Positions 27,301-39,300 of a stretch of DNA of 64,000 nt are shown in pieces. The number at the start of each line of letters is the position of its first letter. Position 1 is the first letter of the stretch. Source of the stretch: Manduca sexta (lineage: Eukaryota; Arthropoda; Insecta; Lepidoptera; Sphingidae); NCBI RefSeq assembly GCF_014839805.1, contig NC_051130.1, positions 558,001-622,000 on the forward strand, given 5' to 3'. Both the position numbers and the translations under genes were made by a program. The notes below the pieces were generated by a model. It did no database searches. It was not told where the DNA came from and saw nothing but the letters and a program-made list of their open reading frames with translations.

Positions 27301-30300
27301 CAAAAATTATACTTTGGTTAATTTTATACAAAAGCTGTACTTGTAGCCTGCAAGCGTATCGACTATTTACGAATGTTTTAACTTTATGGCAACTGTCTGT
27401 TATGAGGAGATCCGTTTGCTCTTCTGCGAAAAACCATTCCATTCTAGTAAACCGTCGCAATTATTTTTCATACCAATTTACCGGCATTTTTGGACGGTTA
27501 TTCCAAACCTTTTGTCGCAAACACGATTAAAAGTAGCAAGTCTGTTCACACCGGAAGCTGCCTATTACAGGAAGCCATGAAGCCGTGACGTACACGTATA
27601 CCGAGCGTTGTACATCACATCTGATTTAGTCTATCGGCTTCTACGATACAGTGACGTTCTAGTGAAAGTGATTATGGAAATACATTAATATACACAATTT
27701 AGAACCACTAGCATCTTAAAAATAAAACCGACTACTAAAACAATAGAAAGAAAAAAAACACAAATTAACAAAAACAACCCGACTCCAAAGACCATACAAA
27801 AACAAAATTAAATAGAACGTTAACGAGAAATTAATTAAAAACACTAATAATGTTATCTACTATGAATTTCGTGGTTTTATATTTGTCACATTTAGTGTTT
27901 TTGTGAATGATAAAATTATCAAAATAAGTTCACACATATAGCCCCGAAGGGTTCGGTAGAGTTAGTACAAACTACAAACATATTACGTTGATATATCCGT
28001 AATGTGATAATATGTGGAGAGAATATTAGCATATATGATCCAAGTCGGACAAAATCCTGGGTAACTCAGCGGTGCGTTCATAGAATTGAAAAAGTTGTCC
28101 GTTTTTTCCCGACCGGGAATCGATCCTGGCACCTCAGTTTAGAGATAAAGTTCGCTTCTTACCATGCAATGAAACAGCAGTTATAAAAACGCATAAATCC
28201 ATACTTGATAATCGTATATTAATATAACAATAAATAGAATAGCATTTTTAAACACAAGATTTTGCAATGGATTCAAAAAGAAAGGTAAATAGAAATTGTT
28301 TTTTTTTATTAATACTCATAACAAAAAATAAGCTAATTAATCTGGTAACAAACATCATTAAAAATAAACGTATTTTAATAATAGTAAGATCCCTTAAAAC
28401 TTTTTTAGTATAAAGTGCGTTACTACCAACATGACCTTGGAAGTGTAAATATAAGGGTAGGTCGAAGAAGTGGAACATTAATTATAAATAAATTCTATTT
28501 ATCGTACGAAAATAAGAAAGACCTATGTTTTCCGGACCGAGGTATCGCCCCGGTTCATAATACAGATTGGGTAGCGCGGAATTTCAATTTACAATCTCGG
28601 TCAATGTCATAATGTCGTGACTTTTCGCCTGTCGGATGTATTTACAGATATTCTGGACACGTCAGCGTTGTTTTGGGAATATCGTTTGGGAATGAGAAAT
28701 ATGAAGGAATATTTATGTCCTGTTTTTATACACGACTATCCTCCAAGGGTTGGGCAGAGATGTAACTAGTCCACTCACATTTTGTCGTTATATACGTCTC
28801 TTAAAACGATGACTGAATCTATCGAAATATCAGGTCATAGGGCACAAACCCAGGCAATTCAGATATATTTTCATAAAAAAATAGTACAGTCAACACAAAA
28901 GTAGCTGAACAAAATCGAGACTTCAAATCGCCCATTTAGTTTAAATAATCTTTCTTTGTGTAAAGTATTTTTTTTATTATAAATCCTAAAGCATAGGCGA
29001 TTTGAAGACTTAGTTCATCCACTTATGTGAGTGAGTGTACCTCCGTGCTGTCTTACCCTCTTATTCATAGACGTTATTTATCTATGGACGGAGCATTGCT
29101 GTGATAACAAGTCTGTTTCTCAGTGCTGACGGCAGCCTTCGCAGTGCGTAGACATAGGGTAGTTGTGATTGGCTAATATTGAGATACTACTTGAATCTAG
29201 TTGGCGGTCAGATAAACAAAGCTGAACAAACAGCAAGCTGTCAGATAAGCAAAGCTGAGAAACAGACTTGTTATCGCAGCTATGCTCCGTCCTTTGATAA
29301 ATAACGTCTATGAATAAGGGGGTTATTTGTCGACTCCACGATACTCAGCTGATAGATAGGCGAGAACGCAAACTGCTATTACTTATTGTATTGTCTATTA
29401 AAGTTTGCAAAACAAACATTGCTTCGGTTTCATACAAATTATTTTATTTAACTTCAAACAGATATTGTAAATGTGGGTAGTTAATTTTCCAAATTCAGTT
29501 AATCCCTTTCCATCAATATGATACCGGTTAGGGTGGTAAGTCATGAATGTTGTTTCAGCTTAATAACGCATGCTGCTATTTATTATATGTTTTACTAACA
29601 ATCCGAGTGCTCTGTTTTATAATGTTGGTAAAACTTTGTTTTCGTAAGCAGCATTGGTTCTTGAAATTTACAAATTGTTATGAAAATTGTTTTCAGTCTT
29701 GGGAAACTTAAAAGTTTAATTTATATAGTTAAAGTTTAATTTATATAGTTAAAGTTTAATCAGTGTTACGATGACAAGTGAATGATCTAAGGGCGGTAAT
29801 ATGGCGGAGCGCAGCGCTGAGTATTATTTTCTGTCAAACTGTTATCGACATTTTCCTAATTGAAATAATATTCAAAATCATTTGACACAATAATATAATG
29901 TTATTTATTATTGTGTTATGGATTTTGAACATTATTTCAATGAGGACATTGTCGATAATGGTTTGAAAGTAATAAATTATCTGCGCTGCGCTCCGCCATA
30001 TTAGCGCCGGCTGTAAGGTTGTCTAATCTAGTCATAGTGTTAATATACCAAAAGAACTTAAGTCAGTCATTGTAAATTAATCACTGATTAAAATGTGCAA
30101 CAGTGACGGCTGAACCAATGCTTCTTACCAGCATTTCAATTTTATGATAAAGTAAAAAAAAATACAATTTTACATTATTGTGTCAAAACTCAGGCATTTG
30201 TGATCTGTTAATAGAAATTGCGGATAATGTAAACAGTCAATTGAAAACATTACGAGTTAAATCTTTTTGCCAGAAAGCTGATTCCATTTGAAGTATCGCA

Positions 30301-33300
30301 GAAAGGATTCAAAGGACATCAACTCTCTCCGATGATCCTAAATCCCCAGCCAATTTATTGTGAAAAAAAATGTAAACAATTAGTATAAAGGCTTGTTTAC
30401 ATTGTCTGAGAATTTTGTAGCATACTTTATGATTTTGTATGAATGATTCCACTAGGCAAAAACATTTGGTACTGAAAACTTGCCAAAAAAATTGAGTGTT
30501 ATTGCACTAGAAGGCATTAGAACGGCCTCTGTTTACCCCGTAAATAATACGGATTTATTGCACCTTTGTTAGAGTTGTTTGGTTATTAGCATCGAGAGGA
30601 GATTCTGACCTGTTAGTACTGACGAGTGAAGATTCCAGATGATAATTTCAGGTGTTTTGTTAAAATATGTAATGGTATTTTTACCGCATAGTTCCAATAA
30701 TGTATTTAAAGACAATTTGAAATGGCGTGATTTTTATAAAGGTAACATTAAATAAATAATTAGTTAATTAGGATCCATGGATAATATCCTCGATCCTGTT
30801 TGTCGAAAATTTAATTTTCGCAATGTCCATAGGGATTTAATATGTCTAGCGTGGCTGATAGCAGCTAAATATCTTTTTTTTACAGCCACCACCAATCCCG
30901 GGCATGCGGCCCCCGCTCGGCTCGCCCGGGGGTCCGGTGCCCACGCCAAAGTCGTCCATGGGGTTCGTCATGCCGATCTACACGATATGCATCATAGTGT
31001 TCTTCGTGTACACACTTAGCAAGGTACGTGGTGGTAGAAATATACATCGCGGTGGTACCTACCCAGGCGGACTCTCATATGAGAGACTAGTAATATGATT
31101 AACCGATACTTGAATCGAACTATTGATGTCAGCAAATGGCTAGTCAAAAAAAGAAACAGCGATAGAAAAGAAAGCGGCGATAGCCTAGTTGGTTGTGGAA
31201 CGGACTGCCGAGACGAATGTCTGCAGGTTCAAATCCCAAGGGCACACAACTCTGACTTTTCAAAAAAATTATGTGTGTATTCTTTGTGAATTGTCGCTTC
31301 CTTTAACGGTGAAGGAAAACATCGTGAGGAAACCTGCATATCTGAGAAATTCCCTATAGGAATTTTTTTAGGGTGTGTGAAGTCTACCAATCCGCACTAG
31401 GCCAGCGCGGTGGACTAAGGCCTAATCCCTCTCAGTAGTAGAAGTGGCCTGTGCCCAACAGATGGACAGTATATAATACGGGGCTGATATTGTTATAAAT
31501 GGCCAGTGGTGAAGACTGCGCGAAATGCTTTCGACAACCCGCTTGTTAAATTTCGTGATCTATTTCGACAACTTTTAAAATTTTGCTACCTCTCCAAAAG
31601 CTAATAGTTCCTATAACGCCCCGTCAGATCCTGTTCAAGCGCACCGCGTCCGCCTACGAGCCTGTGAGTCCCGACCCCCACTTCAGGAGCAGGGTGTTCC
31701 GCGACGACTCCAGGACGTCGCCCGACAAGCTCGGTGAGTTACTGCATACATTATTATGAGTACAGGGTGTTATAAAAATTTGACTACATTATAATGTTAG
31801 TTTGAAATTAGTAAGCCGTTAAAAAGAATAACCCCCTTATTCATAGACGTTATTTATCTTAGGACGGAATATTGCTGTGATAACAAGCCTGTTTCTCAGT
31901 GCTGACGGCATGTCAGCCTTCGCAGTGCGCAGACATACGGCCGTTGTGTTTGGCTCATATTGAGATACAACTTAAATCTAGTTGGCTGTCAGATACACAA
32001 AGCTGGATAAACAGCAAACTGTTAGATAAACAAAGCTGGGAATTAGACTTATTATCACAGCCATGCTCCGTCCTTAAATAACGTTTATGAATAATGGAGT
32101 TAGTCGACTCAGAATGTTTATATTATGATTTACTACATATAAAATAATATGAATTAGAAAATTAATTTTCGTGAATGGTTTTGAAAATATAAATATGAAA
32201 TTGGGGAAGATGGGGGAATTAGGGCCTACTAAATAATGTCAGGGATTTTTTTTTATTAAAAGTAAATTTTATCAATTATTCTCAGTGTGTGCGTATGGAA
32301 TGTCAAAATGTCCAACATTGATGTTGAGCTATATGTCAAATATACAAAACAATACTAACTAATTTAAAATGTTCGCAGTTTGTATGTGATCCTAAGTGTT
32401 ATACAAAAATAATAATAATTATTCTTATAAATTGTTTTGACGTTCATTATTGCAACTTTGTTCGCCTACGTGATACGTAAAGTATTTTATTTATTTATTT
32501 TGTAGTACGAAATATAGTTGTTTAATAACCGATTTGTCCTTTTAACGCTACCAGGACCCAAAGAGAGGGACACAAGTGAGTATAAATACGTCATTATGTG
32601 TAGTTTTTAATTACATTATAAACAGGAAACATGTTACAACGATAACAAATACTGCGAAGTGTTAATTAATTGGAATAATAGGGCTGACTTTCCTCTGTGG
32701 TTTTATATGTGCGGGTTAATGGTTACTTCATGGAATAATTAAGGCATAAAATTAAAAGAAATATATTACTCTGTTAGGGGGCCAGGAGCACGTCCTAAAT
32801 TGATTAAATGGTATTTTTGTTGTTAACACAATATTTGACATTACGTTGAATTATAAATAATATATTATAATATATAGGTTTTAAATGTTTGTTGGATTAT
32901 CCTGGCAATCAATGGATGTCATATCGGCGTAAACACGTAAAAATACATCAATATAATTTGTATAATTGTTTTAGTTTATTAATTAATATTCGAGTAATGT
33001 TATGAAAAGGTAAATTAATCACCCGTTAAATTTTATACATAACGATTCAAAGCAAGCTGTATGCCACGCGCATTTGCCACTATTTCCTTAATAAAATTTG
33101 TTCTTAAACAACCAGGATGTTATTTCAAATATTAATGTAAACTTCAATATCCTATTAATAATGTGGTAATGGTTAAAATCGTATACCTACAAAATGGGGA
33201 TTCTCTAAGTAATTGGACACGCCGGCATAATTGCACCGACCATCAACGGATACTTTCGTCTTTTGCCGGTCGATATTTTGCTTGGATTTCCCTTTACTCA

Positions 33301-36300
33301 TAGTCCAGTAGTCATTGTACAATGCTATATAAAATCGGTCTCTGTGAATAAAAAAGGGGTATGAAAGACAAAGATAAGAGGAAGACTAAACATGATGGTA
33401 ACTGCTCAGGGGATGTTGAACTGGAGGCGCTGCGGGCGCGGCTTGCGGAGACCGAGCGCGCCATGCAAAGGATCGTCGGCCAACTGGCTCAGCGCGACGC
33501 GGTACCCCACCACGAGGGCTGGTGAACTGGCTAGGGGCTACCAGACACTCACTGATCACTCTAGTCGGGATGTTTTACTTAGTCGGGAAAATGTCGAAAA
33601 CTAGTCATAAAATTCTTCATATGATTATTATTTTTGCTATAAAGTATAAAGGTAGGATTCGTATTTATAATAATAAATAAAGATAATGAAGATCTATAGA
33701 AGAAACGTTTAATACTTCGTCTCGTTTATGAAATATTACTTAAATGTTGAATCTAAAACGGAAGGTACTTTAGAGAAGAAGTATATTTTTAAATTTAATT
33801 AAAAAAAAAATATTTTTTTTACAAATATAATATTTTGCATGTAAATAAGAAACGTAATATTTTTATGGAATATAGATAATAGTTAATGAAAAAAAATCGT
33901 ATACTTATATTAGGTATCTGATTAATGATTCGAATAATTATCAAGCCACTGCCATATTTTAAATACAATAACAGTCGTATGTTTAAATATAAACACAAAA
34001 AAGTTTTAACATAGTTAGGAGGGTCCAAAAAAACACATCACAAAGATATAGCCCACATCTAGTCTCCTAAAGCCAGTTCACAACTCTTAAATCAATTATA
34101 TTGTCCAATGTACGTAAAAATAGACGCTTGTGGCATGGTGTCGGTGAGCCCTTATGTTCTTCGAGCCCGGATTACGTTATAGTCGTGCCTTAGAAACGTA
34201 CAAATTTTAACTATTGGACGTCCCTGTCACTCATATAGAATTTATTGTAAGACGAAGAGTGACAAAGCATTCGATAGCTAAAATGGTAACGTTTAAGAAA
34301 AGGGCAAATAGATGTTTGCTGTAGTGTGGCGGGGAGATTTATGTAGATGTAGATAGGGTGGCCACTTTAATGCAAAAATATACAGGAGAAAATAAACAGT
34401 TGCACAAAAACGTTAAAAAAGTAAGGATATGCGAAGAGAGTAAAGAAAAATTAATTGACAAATAATAACTTACAAGAATTTAGTATTTTACATACCAGGG
34501 ATTTAAAAAAAAAATCATTGGCAATCGTGAAGAGAAAAAGCTGTTTAACACGATATTGAAAGTAGCCACCCTGTAGAAGAGTTGATTGTTAATAAAATAT
34601 ATTTTTGGTATTTTTGTCGATTTTATAATATTGTCGCTAACATTGTTCCCCTGTAACTGTTATTTTGTTATTTTAAGAATATTTGTTGTCTTCCAATTTT
34701 ATTTTAATTAAAACATTTATTTAAATTGATAAGAAATGGATTAAAAAATAACAACTATAACAATATGCACCAGTGCATTATTTGCGAATGGAATTATGTT
34801 TGATACAATTTAGAAATAACAAAATTAAAAGAAACTTTTTGATTTTGCTAAATATTTACAAAATTTAACACCTAAATAACAAATTAAAATAAGACTATTT
34901 TGAAAGAGATGAAGTGAAATTGTGATTTTATCAGGGTGTAGAATTTTACATTGCAAATAAAAAAAATATATTTACAGATCGTGCCCTAAATAGGATATAA
35001 AGTATAATGAATTTTACCCAATTGTCGTTTAGACGGTGACCATATTTGTATACTAAAACAGGATATTTAAAACACAATACAGTCTCACTATATAACACCT
35101 TAGGTAACACTATTTGGAACCACGGGCTGTCATTAACAACTAATAAAATGCTATAAGATCGAAAAAAATGTTAATTTAGGGTTTATTAGGTCGACGAGAC
35201 AAATACGGTGACAGCGGGACGTGTGGACACATCACTCGTGGCTCGTAACGCGCACGCCGCGTTGGCCCCGGGCCAGCAGCTGAACATGCCCGATCTGATG
35301 CATCCATTCTATTTTAACACGCGCGTCCTTCGTCATTTGTTGATTACGGCTATTTTTACACAATATCATTTTTGTTTTGAAATTTTTTTACCACAATATC
35401 CTGTTGAGTTTTATTAATGTGGTAGTTGCGAAAGCGGTGTGTTCGTACTCAATTAAAAAATGATAGAAAAAAATACTTGTCCAATGGTTACAGACAAAAT
35501 TGGTTCTAAAAACCACGTATAAAATGATAATTTAATCCTGAAACTATGCTATTGATACCGACCAACCACGTCTAATATCTGCTGACATTCTCAGGTGGCT
35601 GTTGGGTCTAGACTTTAGAGCTACGACTGAAAGTGGTATTGGACCCAACACGGTTTGGGATGTCATTCTAGGCTCAGTACTACCGATGTTTGCGTGGAAC
35701 TCCCCATGAGAACATGTTATATTGTTTTTAAATGCCTATTTAACTATAATACACTTAAAAACCAAACTAATAGTGTGCATTGTCGGGCGCAGTTGTTACT
35801 GCAATATCGGGCCTGGTGGCAGAGGTACATCAGCAGATGGAGGCGAGCTACGCGCAAAACCAGCAGCGACAGGTCAAATGCATGCCTGCCATCCCTTTCC
35901 TGTCTCCCCTAACACTGGCCTCACACTTGCCATGTAGATATGTCATAATATTTATCGAAAAAAATATGTTTTTTTTTTTATTTATAAAATTGTTTACTTA
36001 TTTTTTTTTAGTTAATTTTATATATTTTCTGGAAAAAAATTGTCGGTAGTACACGTTTTTTTAAAAACGAAAGATAAAAAAGGGTTTTTGTTTGTAATGT
36101 TAATTAGAAACAAAACCAAATCACATCCATCTCTCCCCTAACTCCTGTGCAGCGTTTGATGTGTTACAACAGAACATTCCTTTAATCTTTTTCATTATAA
36201 TTTTACGAGCACGTAATTAATTCGTTATTACTTCATAGATATGTACTGTCTGTTTTGATGTCAAAATTATAGTACATTTGATGGTGAATACAATGTGGGG

Positions 36301-39300
36301 GATTTATGTGGTACGACCTCTGCTATAAGGTCTCTGGTTCGAATCCTGAGTCGGGCAAAGTGATAAGATTTTCTGGTCAGTATCATCAGAGTGTGAAAGT
36401 TGTGTGTGAAGTGGCGACAGGCTCGCCACTTACATCACGGGACGGAACACACATTCCAAAAATTTGATGCACCAGTTGCATCGCTACCTACCATTTCGGG
36501 GATAAGGACATGATGCCTGTTAGTTTTCTAAATGTTGACCAACCGTACACGTTGCGTCCCTTGTCAGTCGCCAAAGTTTTAAAGCCAAATAGCCCTTTAG
36601 CACAAGATTAATACAATAACGTGAAATAAATGGAGTTGGTTCGCGAAAGCAACACGTTTTTGGCACACGCACTCTATCCATGACCGCGGTTTTGGCAACA
36701 AAGTTTCGGTTTAAATTCCAATTTATTTGAAACTGAATGTTTTGGAGTATGTTTGTGAAAACACTTTTTTGAGATGATGAGTATATTTTTAGTTAAAATG
36801 TATAATATTCGTATAATAATATGATACCTAAATTGCTGCAACTATTAATAACGTATCAAAACATTTTGTGTGATTATTATTCCCTATATAAATAGGTTTT
36901 GGAAAGACTAGAATAATCTGAAATTCTTGCAGTTTGTGGATTCTTTTTGTTCCTTTGTTTTTGTCATTTTATCATTTTTTTTATTTATTTCAATTCTATG
37001 CATTTTGGTTTGTCCTTTTGTGTGTTCGCCTTTGTCTGTGTGCACCTGGTACCATGCCTTAATAACTTTTAACCTTATAAAAATCACAGCCACAATAACA
37101 GTACCCATATAAATCCTCTATTTAAGGCCCTACCGCGTGCAAACGGCCTTTATTTACGAATAATTCCTTTAAAAATCAGTTTTGGGATGAGTCCCGCGTG
37201 ACAAGAGTATAATACAAGGAAAAGTCTATCCAACCTAGCAAGCCAATAGTTTCAAGAAGCTGTGTGCAATTTAAAAAGCTCAGCAATATTTTATTAGGGG
37301 TCGTTCAAGTATTACGTAACGCAATTTTTGAAGATTTTTTAGCCCCCCACCCCGCTATGTAACGCGCCGTAACGTTTTCCTGTACGCCAAAAAGTTACGT
37401 AAGTCTAAAGTATTTTTTTTTTAATATTCACAATTTGTCACGCAAATTACCGGAACATCGTTAAAATACCTTTGTTATTGTTTTAAAATAAAAAAAAAAC
37501 AATGTTACTTAATGCGTTGCACAAACACCCCCTCCCCTCCAAATTACGTTACGTAATACTTGAACGCCCGCTTATCACATACAATGGTTTTACTTTGTAG
37601 TTCATTCGGTGTTCAAATGCTATTGTACGTGTAAACGTGGGAAGCAGTGACGTAGCTACATTGGCGGCGAATTGAATATCATAAGTTATTCGAGCAACAT
37701 TTAGACAATAAATATTTATCTTGCTCTCAATGATTATCAGGGTTTATTTGGGTTCAAACGTAAACGCTTGTAAGCCAAAAAATCTTGTGTTCATAACTAG
37801 TAAGAATAAATGTTTAAGCAGGCAAAATCGCCGCGATTTTGAACAAAAAAGAATATCTAATTTTTTTTTGTAAATGATTACAAAGTAATATACAAGGCAA
37901 CTTTAAACAATTTGCATTTAAAGGAAACGGTAAAAAAGTAAGTTTCTGAATAAAAAAATGTTGTGTCGACGGCACGCACGGAGAAAAGATTTTCGGTTAT
38001 TACGCTCTGGATGAGATGTGCAAACTATAAACTTTGATTCACACACACTACTGAAGTGTGTGACCTGTTAAGAATACCATAAGATTGTATTCTTGGTACA
38101 CGAGGCGTAAAACCCGCCATATTGGCACATCTAAGTGTGTCGCGTTCCAGGATCAGCCTGTGTATCTATTAATCCGGCCGGCAAAATTGTGTCGAATAGT
38201 GAGGCATAAACATTTCTCGTCAATCAATACTCTATCTGAACCCTAATCACTTACCATCAGGCGTAGTGGGTTCAGTTTCCCGTGGCTGGATAAGAACAAT
38301 TCGATTATACGCAATCGTTACCAACGTTCTGTAAAAAGACAAGTTGATACCATCCATACATCTTTAATATGGCTGTTGTCCAAAACTCTAAGCACAAACT
38401 TATTAAACATAACTGCAACATAAATGTAAATAAAAAAAAATCTATAAAAAAGCTAATAATTCAAATACTTATACTCAATATCGTTAAGCTATTATTAATA
38501 TTTTTTTTTGTGTTATGTTACTTTTGTTTTTTTTTTTTAGATAATCTGTGTTATCGCACTTTTTATTTTCGAGCTATTTTTTGGCGTAGGTAACTAATCA
38601 ACGCACGCTTAAAGCTTCTACTTATAACAATTTGGTTAGAACTTAAACAATTTCTAAAATATGAAAGTAAAAAGTTTGAATGTTTTGAAAAAAGTATTTT
38701 ATAGTATGTAAAGAATCTTAACAGTAAAGAATGTAACATGTCAATTCATGTTTAATCTCTAACCACCCCTTGTATCTTAAATATTTCTAACCAAGTTTTG
38801 TAAGTATACAAAATTCTCCAAAAAAAGCTTAGAGAATATTAAATATAGATGTTACGCTTCTATAGATGTTACCTCTACCCCATAACGAAAACTAGTCCAA
38901 TGCTATCATAATGCTTTAGAATTGAGTGGCATTATAGAATTAATTCTTAAGTGTAAAAGGTCTTATATTCACTGTGAACAAAGGCCTTTAGAAACAAGGG
39001 CTGTACTTACCATAGTATTTATGCGTTATAGGAGGCCCAGGATGAGCAGGCTCGCCCGTACACGAACGGTACAATACTTCACAACACCGGCCCGGTGCAT
39101 ATCGTCGCCAGCGAATACCAGGAAGCATCCAAGGAAAAGAGTCCTGAACCTCAGAAGGAAATGCCAGAACCTTCACCTGAGGTGAAGGAACCTGCCCCTG
39201 AATCTGAAAAGCCTCTGTCAAAAGAATCTTTAGAGACGAAAGAGTCTGAGGAATTAGAGGCTGAAAAACAGGAAGAATTGGTTCAAGAAATACCTGCAAT

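Larger units (their letters stand above)
21070..30885 (+). other. RIC3 intron 3, the repeat-densest part of the window
   Basis: This 9.8-kb intron carries the SINEs, foldback elements and LINE tails listed separately. It also holds an unexplained 104-codon frame with a partial duplicate (23110-24215). Between these the sequence is AT-rich and featureless. No RIC3 exon was recognised in it. Confidence 0.5.
33502..39031 (+). other. RIC3 introns around the tentative exons
   Basis: Very AT-rich (33600-34050 is almost pure A/T). Holds two MITEs (34355-34572, 37297-37571), a family 2 SINE (36285-36530), a dispersed repeat (38100-38280) and the two tentative exons. Nothing else recognised. Confidence 0.5.
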
